A stretch of DNA of 64,000 nt. It comes from Ailanthus altissimus (taxonomy: Eukaryota > Streptophyta > Magnoliopsida > Sapindales > Simaroubaceae). Both the position numbers and the translations under genes were made by a program. Position 1 is the first letter of the stretch. Each line of letters starts with the position of its first letter. The notes beneath the pieces are model-generated. The model saw only the letters and a program-made list of their open reading frames with translations. It was not told the origin of the DNA and did no database searches. Where the stretch lies: NCBI GenBank assembly GCA_946807835.1, contig OX327702.1, positions 8,122,001 to 8,186,000 of the forward strand. The letters are read 5' to 3'. This document shows, piece by piece, positions 34,785 to 45,425 of the stretch.

Positions 34785-35000
34785 GATTTTAAATTAAATT
34801 TTATTTAATTTAAATAAAATTATATTTAATTTAAATAAAATTATATTTAATTTAATTTAAATAAAATTACATTTAATTTTTAAAAATAGAATTTAATTTA
34901 ATATATTTAATTTAAATAACATTAAATTTGATTTATTTTATTTAATTTAAATAACATTAAATTTGATTTATTTTATTTAAATTAAATTAATTTAATTTTT
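34785..35000. repeat. AT-only tandem repeats
   Basis: Units built on AAATTATATTTAATTTAAAT recur about every 20-25 bp (34797-34880). A 41-bp unit containing AACATTAAATTTGATTTATT repeats at about 34918 and 34951. Confidence 0.85.
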
Positions 35001-35039
35001 TTTAAAATAAAAAAATTATATTTGCACCACATGGCAGCC

Positions 35040-35350
35040 AATGCAGGCGTCATGTGGCGCAACAGTGCAGCATCGCAGACTTTGAGTCCGCAATGCTGCA
35101 CTGTGATGCGCCTTAAGGGCGCATCTCTGAAGCGCATCGCGGGCCCACGGTGCGCTCTCAAGATGCCCCTTTAAGGCCTATCTCGAGGCCATCTCATGCT
35201 TGATGTGGCCCCGAGATTGAATTTCAAAGCAACAACAGCTGATCGCCGTCAGCATTAGTCCATTACACCCAAAACTCTCATTTTTTTCTGAGATGATCCT
35301 GAGATTATATTTCAAAGCAATAGCGGCGCCTATCGTTTTGGCCGCCGTCA
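35040..35350. repeat. GC-rich palindrome cluster, right side of MULE A
   Basis: The stem ACAGTGCAGCAT/ATGCTGCACTGT (35062-35073 and 35093-35104) is a perfect 12-bp pair with a 19-nt loop. GATGCGCC-TTAAG-GGCGCATC follows at about 35105-35126. A 50-60-base block with CCGCCGTCAGCAT-AGTCCATTACACC occurs twice (about 35246 and 35342). It mirrors the cluster at 29990-30200. Confidence 0.75.
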
Positions 35351-35374
35351 GCATGAGTCCATTACACCAAAAAC

Positions 35375-35828
35375 TCTCATTTTTTTAGCCTATTTTTAAC
35401 GTTTCTTACACTATTTTAACACATTTTTCACATATAATTTATTAATTTCACCTATTTCTACCCTTAAATGCAAATTCTAACAAAGTTTTAAAAAAATTTA
35501 AAATTTTCAAAAACATTCAAAAACTTACCAAAAATTATCTATTTTTTTTTATTTGAAGTGAATAATATATTGTGTAAGTTCGATCTATGCTATAATAACT
35601 TTAAAATTTTTAATTTAATTAAAATTGTGGAACTTTAAAATTTTTGATAATTTTGGTGAAAAGTATGAGAATAATTTAATTTTTTTTTAAAAATAAAAGT
35701 GTTCATAAATAAAAATTTTAACTAATAAAACATATTTAATTTAAATTTAATTAAAATAATAATAAAAAATTATGAAAATTATTTATGAAATTTTCCCTTT
35801 CAATTTCGGATATGAATACTGCCCAACT
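35375..35828 (-). repeat. Right terminal inverted repeat of MULE A
   Basis: It is the inverted partner of 29512-29965. The outermost shared word is ATACTGCCCAACT at 35816-35828, against AGTGGGCAGTAT on the left. Confidence 0.75.
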
Positions 35829-35894
35829 TGCCCATGCATTTCCAATGTATAATTATTCCCCCTCTCTCCAGCCTCCTCCCTTCGCTAAATTTTG

Positions 35895-35903
35895 TATAAA
35901 TTT
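35895..35903 (+). promoter_or_regulatory. Candidate TATA box of the FtsH-like gene
   Basis: TATAAATTT lies 126 bp before the start codon at 36021, between a CT-rich stretch and a pyrimidine-rich presumed 5' UTR. The assignment rests on position only. Confidence 0.35.
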
Positions 35904-36020
35904 AAAAACTGTTTCTTTTTTTTTTTTAATTTTATTTTCTCTTAAACCAAACAAAATAAGCTCACAGACTTTTTAGTGTTTCTCGATCATTAATCGATTC
36001 ATGTGTCTATTGCCATTAAA

Positions 36021-36080
36021 ATGATTTTCTCAAGAATCGGTCGCTCTATCTCTCGCTCCACTCGCTCGTCATTCAACAAC
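36021..36080 (+). pseudogene. FTSH3/10-like: FtsH-like exon 1 (mitochondrial presequence)
   Basis: ATG opens MIFSRIGRSISRSTRSSFNN, rich in Arg and Ser and free of acidic residues, typical of a mitochondrial targeting peptide. The exon ends before GTAATTACC, a good donor, and joins the next block in phase 0. There are no lesions in this exon. Confidence 0.8.
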
Positions 36081-36217
36081 GTAATTACCACTTCTTTTCA
36101 TTCAATCTCTCTATTTTTCTATTTAATTTTCAGTTTTTAATTCCAATTGCTTTGTGATTATTTCATTTCCATGTGTGTTCTTAATTCTCGAATTTGATCT
36201 ACGTTTAACTTTTACAG

Positions 36218-36464
36218 AATGCAGCATCCGCTGAGTACAATGTAAGGACTTTGTTATCAATCGAACCGGTTTCCTATCGCCCTTGAGCGAGGCGTGGATT
36301 TCACGCGTTGATGCAGGGTTCGCTCTTGTAAGAGTATTTAACGTCCGCAGGTGATGGAAAGCAGCTCGTTTCGAATACCACCTCGTCGAATTTGAATTCG
36401 ATTTTTGCGAACCCTAGGCTTCGACGCTTTTTTTTCTTTTCTAGTGAAGCTTCTAAGAAAAGCA
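36218..36464 (+). pseudogene. FTSH3/10-like: FtsH-like exon 2
   Basis: It follows the acceptor TTTTACAG. The readable end is IFANPRLRRFFFFSSEASKK, the conserved block before the first membrane domain. Upstream, YLTSAGDGKQLVSN is in the same frame. In-frame TGA (in CGCCCTTGAGCG, about 36284) and TAA (about 36330) kill it. The donor GT is at 36465 and the split codon completes with AG of exon 3. Confidence 0.8.
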
Positions 36465-36555
36465 GTAATTGAAAGCTATCTGTTTTTATTTATTATGTAT
36501 GATGTTTATTCTTTTTATTTATTGAGGCTAATAAACTTTTTACGGTTTAATGTAG

Positions 36556-36626
36556 AGTATGATAATTATTACCGAAGAATATGAAAGAAATCCCAAAAGT
36601 AAATGGGATGAAATCTGAGTCGAAGG
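36556..36626 (+). pseudogene. FTSH3/10-like: FtsH-like exon 3
   Basis: With the last base of exon 2 it reads KYDNYY, then a one-base loss at about 36578 shifts the frame; the other frame continues PKNMKEIPKVNGMKSESK. This is the charged linker typical of plant mitochondrial FtsH. The donor GTATAAC follows. Confidence 0.8.
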
Positions 36627-37564
36627 GTATAACATTCACATTGTTGTTTGTGTTTATTTTCATTTATTTATTTAGTTCTTTTGTTTGGTTATTCTTGTTG
36701 TGGGAATGGTTTTGAAATAGTAACAGCAATGTTCATTTGTTTAAAGGAATAAATATCAATTCGAAGAGAATAACTGCGATGTATTAGATAATGGACAATT
36801 CTTTTTTTTTTTCTTTCATTATTAGCTATTGTTGTTTCTATCGAAAAATTAGCTTTAGAAGTGACTGTGTTGTTAGTGGATGATATTTGTTTTCTAGGTA
36901 TTCCATTCCACAGTTGCAATGTATTTTATGGGTCATCAACTTGTTAACCTTTTGACTTCCATAGCTTAAATCTCATGGTTGATTTGAAGTAGCTTAACAT
37001 GTTCATAATGGCCTGTTCAGTGTTTAATTAGTATGCGTACTGAATCAATTAACATGGATGGCAGCTTAATGTTGTTTAATAAGCTAGAATTCTTGTTGGG
37101 TGCTAGTTTTTTCAACTAGTAAAACCTCTTGGAGTGACACTAGAGGTTTGGGTTGAATCCCTCTCCATCCGGGTTTGTGAGGGATTTATTTCTTGCTTTG
37201 CTTAATTACGAATGAGGTTAATTACATAAGAGGCTTTTCTGATGTAAAGTAGTGCACTTTGTGTCTTTTTTAGACACAAGAAATTGCCCTTTAGAAATGT
37301 TATGAACTGGTTTCAGTCTGAGAGAAAATTTGGATGATAAATACTATTTTGCTTTTACCTTGATAACTTGTATGCAACTTGGCTTTATAGTTTTTTTTTT
37401 TATATTAAGGTACTATATTAAGATGCATGTCTGCAACCATTGTTCATTTTCTTGATTGAAGCACAGTGTATTCTCTATCCACCTCTAATCTTCTTAATCT
37501 CATTGTTTCCATGCCATGAATTCATTGAGGACCTTACATTACTAGTTCTTTTGTGTCTTTCCAG
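36627..37564. other. Intron 3 of the FtsH-like gene
   Basis: It is AT-rich intron sequence without recognised elements. Short frames here are not coding. The acceptor TTTCCAG lies at 37558-37564. Confidence 0.6.
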
Positions 37565-37700
37565 GGGAATCGTTTCCGGTAATCATGGGAATTTCCAGAA
37601 TTTGACTAGGCAGTTGCAAGATTTTATTATTTCTTTATTGTTTCTTGCATTTGTGTTATCATCAGCGCTTTTTTCTTCACAGCAGAAGAAGGAGATCAGC
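37565..37700 (+). pseudogene. FTSH3/10-like: FtsH-like exon 4 (first membrane segment)
   Basis: It reads GNFQNLTRQLQDFIISLLFL followed by AFVLSSALFSSQQKK, a hydrophobic helix of about 20 residues that matches the first transmembrane segment of m-AAA FtsH. It has no stop. The donor is unclear: GAGATC stands where GT is expected, so the splice site may be lost. Confidence 0.8.
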
Positions 37701-38261
37701 ATTTTTTTTTCCTCCTGCTCTTTCCACAATTAGGTCACTGGTTTTCAGAAAGTAGATACTTAAGTTAGCAATCATTGCATTCTATAATTGCAATATATTC
37801 ATCTAGTAATTCTGTACTTTATGGTAAATATGGAGTTTATTTCACCAAATGACACCTTCAATATCAAATATTTTCCATCAAAATATGGTACACAGGTTCT
37901 ACTTATTCCAGATTTATGCATAATTCTACTGTTGTTATGCAACAAATGAATATGTTCATAGTCATGCACTATGTCAGCTATGCTTAACCTTATCCTCTAT
38001 GTTGTAAGACAATGAGACAATCTCAGCAAAACTTAAATGGTAAATAAATAAAGTGTGTTGCAGAATGCTGAAGAGGTGCTTGCAACATGATCTTTTCATT
38101 GCTATTTAATTCTCTTTTTGCTGATGACGGCGACAAAGTTTATGTCTTGGATATGGTGGCTTATTATCTGTTATATAATGCAATTTTACAAGCATTGCTG
38201 GTGGGATGTATTCTTTTTCTCTCCAATTTTATATTTGTTTAGCTGTTTAATGTTTTTGCAG

Positions 38262-38680
38262 ATTAGCTTCCAAGAGTTCAAAAACAAGCTTCTTGAACCT
38301 GGTCTGGTAGATAGAGTTGTTTGAAACAAATCAATTGCCAAAATGTATGTGAGAAGCACCCCACACAATGCAAATGAAACTATATGATGATGTTGTACAG
38401 GGTCCTGCTAGTTGTAGCTCTGAGAGGAGATATCAACCAGTACAAATTTTATTTTAACATAGGAAGTGTTAGTCTTTTGAGGAGAAATTGGAGAAAGCCC
38501 AGGAAGCACTCGGGATAGATCCTCATCATTATGTTCCAGTAACTTGTGTAAATGAAGTGAACTGGTTTGTAGAATTGATGAGGATTTCACCAACGACCTT
38601 GCTTTTTGGTATGCTCTGGTTTCTATCTCGAAGAATGAGGAGTGGAGAGGTGGCCGTGGAAAATTTTGAAAGTGTGCTAA
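38262..38680 (+). pseudogene. FTSH3/10-like: FtsH-like exon 5 (intermembrane domain and second membrane segment)
   Basis: The acceptor TTTTTGCAG is followed by ISFQEFKNKLLEPGLVDRVV, then a stop where Ser is expected, NKSIAKMYVRSTPHNANET, frameshifts, NQYKFYFNIGSV, SFEEKLEKAQEALGIDPHHY and VNEVNWFVELMRISPTTLLF with GMLWFLSRRM. These are the conserved blocks of the intermembrane-space domain and the second membrane helix. At least four stops or frameshifts are present. The Gly-rich end, GGRGK-like, runs to about 38680. Confidence 0.88.
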
Positions 38681-38897
38681 TTCTTCAAGTATATGTATGT
38701 GTGTTTAATATTTATAAACACATTTAAAATTTAAGTTTTATTATTTTAATAAAAATATAAGGATTGAGAATCAACTATTAAGGTTTTAAAAATTATTAAA
38801 TGGAGTCTATTACGAAGTCTACTCACCAACAATTTTATGATTTAATTGAGATTGATTTGGATCGTTAGAATAGCAGTTTTAAATTTTTAATAATAGT
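38681..38897. other. Intron 5 start, AT-rich
   Basis: Sequence between exon 5 and the SINE. No feature is seen apart from the left SINE target duplication at 38898-38906. Confidence 0.5.
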
Positions 38898-38906
38898 ATT
38901 TAACTT

Positions 38907-39117
38907 TTTAACTGTTAGATTGTATGGGGTTTACTAACCCTTTAGTTCAATCAATATCGGGATCACTAGTCACCACTAGTTAGGCATTAGCACACCCATA
39001 CAACCAGCTCAGGTTACTTGTGCTCCCAAGGATTCGAACTCCCGTCCCTATCTCCATGGAGGTCTTATAAGCCTTTAGAGGTTTGTTCTTGTACCCATTG
39101 GGCTAGTGCCCTAACAC
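38907..39117 (-). mobile_element. tRNA-derived SINE
   Basis: The minus strand has an A-box-like TAGCCCAATGGG (39105-39094) and a B-box GAGTTCGAATCC (39041-39030) near the 5' end, as in RNA polymerase III promoters of tRNA-derived SINEs. ATTTAACTT occurs exactly on both sides (38898-38906 and 39118-39126), a 9-bp target duplication. Length about 210 bp. The 3' end reads ..AACAGTTAAAA, a short A-rich tail. There is no cloverleaf acceptor stem, so it is not a tRNA gene. Confidence 0.75.
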
Positions 39118-42100
39118 ATTTAACTTATGCGCGAACCTTCAAGGAATAAAGCCCAAGACTTTCCCTTTATATTGCCTTAACGACTCGTTCTTGTACTCAT
39201 TAGGATCCCACTTGCTCTAGTCTGATGGTATATCATACACATCTACTCCACGTGTTTTATAAGCACTTTTAGAGTCATGACATTAGAATATGGGTCCGCT
39301 AAATTATTTATAAAGCACTTCTACAAATAATCACATCTCTTTTAGCTAAGATCCTTTTAATCATGTGAGATTCCTCTCAATACAATTAGAGTACTAATGT
39401 CCTCTTGGCTCTTCGGCTTGTACAATGGCCTACTTTTATCGCAAATTATGGGATAGGATCTATCTATCTTTGAACTCTTCCAAGGCCAACGATAAACCTA
39501 CGAATCTTCACTGTCGCTTTCACTGTGTCAAATAAATTAGCAGTGAATCTCGGTTTGGTGCAATTCTAACTCACTTAGTACTATTGAGAATGAATACATT
39601 CCCAGATGTAGACTCTCTATCATCTAAGTCAAATTAGAAGTCTGACTCCGTGCGTCTTTTCATTTATAAGTTACTTTTTTCACATTTAAGAAACTTACCC
39701 TTTATACTCTCAAGGTATCTCAAGATATGTTTGATTACCATTACATAGCTGAAACCTGAACCAAACTGAAATCAGCTCGTAACATTTACAGCCAAACTGA
39801 TCTCAGCTCTCAAACACATCATAACATACATCAATTTCTGAAGAGCTGATGTATCTGGTGTGTTAGACACTCTAACTCTCTTATCTTCCATCTGAAGAAA
39901 CACTGTCCTTGAAAGATGAACACCAGGTTTATTGATGTCAAATGATTTGAGAGAGTCCTATCAGCTTCTTAGCTCTATCTCTATAAAGCTTTATATATAA
40001 TATAAAGGAAGCCTTTCCCAATTCCTTTATGGAGAAATACTTACGACTTACTTCTGACCGATTATAACATACTGACATAATTTTCAATGACCAGTATGTC
40101 ATCAACAAAGAGCATCAAGAAGACTATCATACTCCCACTGACCTTTCATGCACTCTAGACCAAAAGTCTGGCTGGACGTAAAACCTTCAGGCTGTTCCAT
40201 GAATATCTCTTACTCAAGATATCTATTCTGAAATTTCCATCCTTACATCTATCTGTCAAACCTCAAATTCATAATATGCAGCAAGAGCCAATAAAATTCT
40301 AATCGACTTTAACATCAATATTGGTTCAAAGGTTTCCTTTAAATTGATCACAGATCACTGAGGATTACATTTCTAGAACCAATATAGGGTCTAGAAGGTC
40401 TCTACCTTTCATCTGGTTCCTGTTACCTCTTTGTAAACCCTTTACAACCAATGAGAATAATTTTCACGGGTAGCTTTACCAAGTCCCACACTTGATTCTG
40501 AATCATAAAGTCAATTTTGTTTTCATGGCTTTTTGCTGCTTCCCGAATCAATGTCTGACATCGTCTCCCTATAGGTCAAGGATGATTTTCTTCTAGCAAG
40601 AAATCTCTAAGTTCACCTTCAGGCACCAATCATGCCTAAAAGGTGAGCTAAACATCCTTTCTGACCACTAGAAGTGTGCAAAAAGGTCACTGCTTAATTA
40701 AACCTGAGTTTCCATCCTTGGTTCATTGATTTCTAGATTAACTTCACCAAGTTCAATCCTTCTATGGTTCTCATGATCCATGAGAAACTTTTCCTCTAGA
40801 ACAGTGGTAAATCGAGAAATGAACACACTTCGCTTATCTGAATTATAGAACTAGTATCCTTTTTAAATTCACAGGATACTCAATGAACCTATGCTTGTAC
40901 CCCTTAGGAGCTAGTTTATCCTGTTGAGTAACTATTACAAAATAAGATACCCTGATGCATAACTCTTACGTAAGCAAGACAGCCCCAAGTTTTAACTTAT
41001 TTAAGATGCGGCTTCCTTCCTTTCTGTATCACATATGGAATAGAAGAAACAGCTTCTGATGGAACTCTACTTAATAAGCAGTTGTATTTGGAGCATATTC
41101 TCACAGATATAGAGCAGTAACACTCATTATCAATTGGACCATATCTAATAAAGTTCAATTCCTCATCTCTTAAATATCATTATGTTGTGGATTACTCGAA
41201 AGACTATAATGAGTGAGAATCTCATTCTTCCTTAAACAAACAAAAAAACTTATTGTTAATGTACTCACTACCTCGATTTAATCGAAGGGATGTGACGTAC
41301 ATTATGGCATGTTTGGTCATCTCTATGAATACATTATTCATAAACTGGTTAAGTTTTCATAGTCAAATTAGAAATTCAACAATCCTTAACCAGACGGATA
41401 AGCATCTCATGCTTATATAACCTAAACTTACATGCCATAGCTCTGTATCATTTAAGGATTCCGATCTACAGACATTTTTAATTATATATAATGTTCATTT
41501 ATTAGTTGACATTCAGCTAATAAAACATTATAATAATTAGGCAATACAACTGTTGTATTGCATACAAGAAGTAAGTCAAGTTGCCTGATAGTTTGGACCT
41601 GCAAGAAATCACCATTTCCTACTCTCAACTTTACTTCTACAAGCTGTTGCATTCTGGTCTCTCTCAATCCCTGCAACTTATTGCAAACATAAAAGGGACA
41701 TGCAGTATCTCATACCCAGCTTGAACTGGCAACATATGCCCTAAAAATGTCTATGTTTGTTAAACACAAACTTGTGGGAGTCTTCCTAACATTGATAAGG
41801 TTTCTAGGGTATGGGGATTTTCAATACCCAACCTTACTGTAGTGGAAACACTTTCTACCTACACGCTCTCTTGTTGATATTTAGATAAATGTTGCCTCTG
41901 AGGAGTTATCCTGGGTATTTACCTCATCTTCTTCTCCTGACACATCTGGTCTCACCAGATATAGATGGAGTAGAAGATGAAGCACCCTTTACAAATGGGT
42001 CACACCCCGTCTATTCATATCCTCTGGAGAAGTGAGAAATACCTTATGGCAAACTCTGATCAACAATAAATCCAAAATTTTTTGAATCCAAAACATTTTT

Positions 42101-42405
42101 TAGATTCATCTGCCGGTCAAAGTAATTCCTAGTACCTTAGAGTTGGACTGCATTAACTATGCACACCAACTAGTTCGTAGTGGCCATTAGACTTGACAGG
42201 CCAAAATAACGGGAGATATAAGCAGAATGGTCATTAAATCGCTAATAGAACATTTTAAATCATGGGTATACTAATTATACATTTTCGATTTAAAATGTCC
42301 TCCCACTGCTTTACATAATCCCGATAATCTCTCGAACGGGAAGATAATAATTTAAACATTTTAAACTATACAGCGGGAAGTAGATCCTATTGAAATTTAC
42401 TCGGG

Positions 42406-42700
42406 CCTCACGCTGTAGCAATATTGGCCTTTGTAAACCCAACAGGTAGACAACAATTGTCAATTGCATCTTATGAAACTCTTAGCACTTAATCCTAAAT
42501 ACACTTTATCCTCACGCTGTAGCAATATTGGGTAAATGTATTCCAGATTAACTTGTCAATGATCAAATATATGCTACCGATACCACCCTCACGCTGTAGC
42601 AATATTGGGCAATACTTTTGCATATATTTGCCTCATTCATGTTTAATTGGTATAGTCCAAGCCCAACAGACCAAGTCCTTCACACTATAGCAATATTAGA
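42406..42700. repeat. Four spaced copies of a ~21-bp repeat
   Basis: CTCACGCTGTAGCAATATT occurs at 42408, 42511 and 42589, and a decayed form (TTCACACTATAGCAATATT) at 42679. Starts are about 103, 78 and 90 bp apart, so it is neither a regular tandem repeat nor a CRISPR. It lies in the leader/gag part of copia element M. Confidence 0.9.
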
Positions 42701-43296
42701 AAAAGGCCGACGTGACTTGTCTAACACCGTATTGACAAGACGGATCAGAATAAAATATTATCCCATAACATAATATTCTTTAATCTGATTAAAAGAGATT
42801 TTTGTTTCTAGGTCTCCATTCTCTTAGGGAGGGTGATTCTCAATTAATTAATTTCTCTATGCAAGCACAACTAACCCCCACCAGTAGGGCTTCCATTGTG
42901 GTTACCAACACAGAAAAATTAATCCTGGTTTGTAATGCAGACCAATAACTCTTATCACTGCATCTCATAAACCCCGATTTATAATATAAACTGATAACTT
43001 TTATCATTACATCTCATAAATCTATACATGTAAAATTAATTTTGAAACACTGTTCAAAAAATATTGTAGCTATAAACAGTAAAAATATTGTACATATGCT
43101 ACTGTTTGAAGTGAACAATACCCCGCCATGACGCCGGATGTCATCGCTACAGCGCTGGGAGATAAAACCCCTAGCGCCGTGGCGCCAGCGCCCAGTGCAC
43201 TTCCTTTGGCATACCTATTTCAACACTTAAAATGTGCCATTTACACTGGGCATTTTGCATCGATTCACTCAAACAACACCCAAATATAACCTAAAT

Positions 43297-43309
43297 GGCT
43301 CTGATACCA
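43297..43309 (-). promoter_or_regulatory. Primer-binding site of copia element M (initiator tRNA-Met)
   Basis: The minus strand reads TGGTATCAGAGCC, the standard plant copia primer site, three bases inside the end of the LTR at 43313. This ties the 2-kb LTR family to Ty1/copia and shows that the element runs on the minus strand. Confidence 0.9.
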
Positions 43310-43312
43310 TTA

Positions 43313-45425
43313 TAGTTGGAGATATAATATATGTGGGTGTATGCATATGCAATTGTGTCTATTGCCTAAAATACGTATCATATACATAATAAACGTGGCT
43401 GGAGCGTAAAAATTACAATAAATACAATAAATAAAATTTATTAATCATATTAATATATTAATAAAGGTTGAGAACTCATCTTAACGTGTAACGTTATACA
43501 CGTATTTTTCTGAAGTCTGCATAGAGACCAACTCGTGGGTAGTTCTGGTCACCAACACGGTTGGCTTAGTGAGCTAGAACAGCAGTCCCATATCCAACAC
43601 GAGATTAACTCTTAATCTTCAAAATGATCGAGTGTGTGTTTTTATCATTTTCTTCAAAAGGATAAGAAATGGAGAATTCGAAACAATTCACAATTACTTC
43701 AATTGGAACCATAGAGAAAAATAAAACAATTTATTTTCTCTTTATTTTTTCTTCTTCTTCTTCCTCTTCATTTCGGTTCCATTTCTTTCTTTTCTTTCTC
43801 CATTTCAATTCTCTTCTCAGTGCCTTAAGGAAATTGAAACAATTCAATTTCCCTTCCATTTCAATTTCACTCGACACTTTGTAAGAAAATGAAACAATTC
43901 AACTTCCTTTCCATTTCAATTTCACTCGGCACTTTGTAAGAAAATGAAACAATTCATTTTCTTCCCTTTGCCAATACACACACACTATAATGAAAATGAA
44001 GCAAATCACCATTTGCTTCACCCACTGTTCACACAAAATATATCTCAAACATATATATATATATTAAAATAATAATAAAATATTATATATTATAAATAAT
44101 AATATAAAAATAATAAGGGGTGACAACTACCACTGATTATATAATACAATAATAATATATTATAATAAGAGATATTTTGATTATTTAATTATTAAATAAT
44201 CAAAGTATAAAATAACTATTTTACCCATCATAAATAGTTACCAAGTCTACCCTCTAGTGAGTCCCACCAAATTTCACACTCAGGTAAACTCAACCAAGGG
44301 TCCACAATGTGCCACGTGTCATTATACAATTATTAAATAACAATTATTGACTAATTGTTGTATTTAACATTTAAATATAGATACGCACGTATTTTTATGG
44401 TATTACTGAATATTACTAGATTAAACAATTTAATTCGCCATACTGCTCTAGTGTATAACTAGTACACTCCATATCGCGGGACTACCTATGTCCTACGCCC
44501 AATTCGTCAAATGAAACTATTTCATAAGTCCGTGAGCAATGCCCCACGCATATGTCACGGATATACAAATCAGTGCATTGAACCATACAAGCTGAGGTTA
44601 CAACGTATACATATAGTCCTTCTGTCATGATATCTTGGATGTACGGGAATATAGATTATCACCATCAAATTTTCTTGTGCTCATCCATGTCTTATCTCTA
44701 CACTTGTATCTCACTAAACAATATGTACAAACTCTTTTGTCATATTGTTCTACCCTGATGAACTCTTTTTCGGGATTAATACTTGTGGCTGTAAGATTTT
44801 TCGAGATACAGTCTCAAAGCATCTGGATATCAAACTCCCTATGCGAGCTAATGGATCCCATATCTGTACACACTGAACTTCATAAGCATTGAACCATACC
44901 CAGCGACACCCAGCGGTCACACTATGAAAAGTCTGTGACATGCGTAGAACCAAAGTATGATGGATCACTTACAAGCCCACCGTGGTACTCAGGTCAAAGG
45001 TATCCACTGATAAACCCACATCAGTAGAAATAGATTAGGGACAATTATTCGAGAACATACTTACGCAACTAGCATTTTCTGACACCCGAATGCAACTCTT
45101 GTAATTATGCAATTACTAGTATATTCCTAGGTCTATGTCCCATTACAGACAATGCTCCAACTCTTGGATCTGTTGAGTATTATAACCAACTAACACTTAG
45201 CTGTGCTAACATTTAGCATTTATATCTCTTAGCGTGGCTAACTGAAGGCCCTTATCTAAACTCCTTTAAATCTAATCTGAATTCCTTCAGATCGTATAAT
45301 ATCTATAACGTTAAATTACATGGTACCATATTAATGGGTATTAGCGATTTAATGGGAATGTACACTTGTATAAATACACAAGTATATATACATTCAAGGA
45401 TAGCACGTAAACACCGACTCTAACA
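43313..45425 (-). repeat. 5' LTR (2.1 kb) of copia element M
   Basis: The minus strand starts TGTTAGAGTCGGTGTTTACG at 45425 and ends ..CTCCAACTA (a decayed CCAACA) at 43313 beside the primer site. It aligns throughout with the solo LTRs at 23793 and 51932. It carries the hairpin at 43542-43580 and purine-rich and AT tracts. A 71-residue Phe/Ser-rich frame at 43669-43884 and the 44635-44892 frame are incidental. Confidence 0.9.

Larger units (their letters stand above)
29512..35828 (+). mobile_element. Mutator-like element A
   Basis: Inverted repeats of about 450 bp bound it. Reading inward from the left, GTGGGCAGTATCCAT then CATAATTTTTTATTATT; the right end inverted gives GTTGGGCAGTATTCAT then CATAATTTTTTATTATT. 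The similarity continues through AGATCGAR..TTRC and GAAACGTTRAAA-type blocks. Inside are the transposase pseudogene (+, 30311-32780) and the DUF1985/coiled-coil gene (minus, 32890-34140), converging. I could not find a convincing 9-bp target duplication, so the exact ends are uncertain by some bases. It ends about 190 bp before the FtsH start codon. Confidence 0.75.
39127..43312 (-). pseudogene. Degenerate Ty1/copia polyprotein region (element M)
   Basis: Minus-strand motifs survive without long frames. An integrase-to-RT stretch lies around 40900-41100. FVDDILVI, the RT catalytic YVDD block, is near 40090-40125, and an LKYLR-like block near 39715. LDDRESTSGNVFILNS of the RNase H connection is near 39590-39640, and NNLADPYSNVMTLKVLIKHV of the pol C-terminus near 39230-39310. 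The region 41200-43290 would hold gag and protease but I could not read a clear domain there. It lies directly upstream (in element sense) of the SINE duplication, and no 3' LTR remains. Confidence 0.7.

Noticed and set aside
39020..39110. A tRNA gene on the minus strand, suggested by GAGTTCGAATCC
   Set aside because: No acceptor or anticodon stem can be formed around it, the A-to-B box gap is too long, and a 9-bp target duplication brackets a 211-bp unit, so it is a SINE.
42406..42700. A CRISPR-like array of 21-bp repeats
   Set aside because: Only four copies, unequal spacing of 78-103 bp, inside a decayed plant copia element; no cas genes and the genome is eukaryotic.
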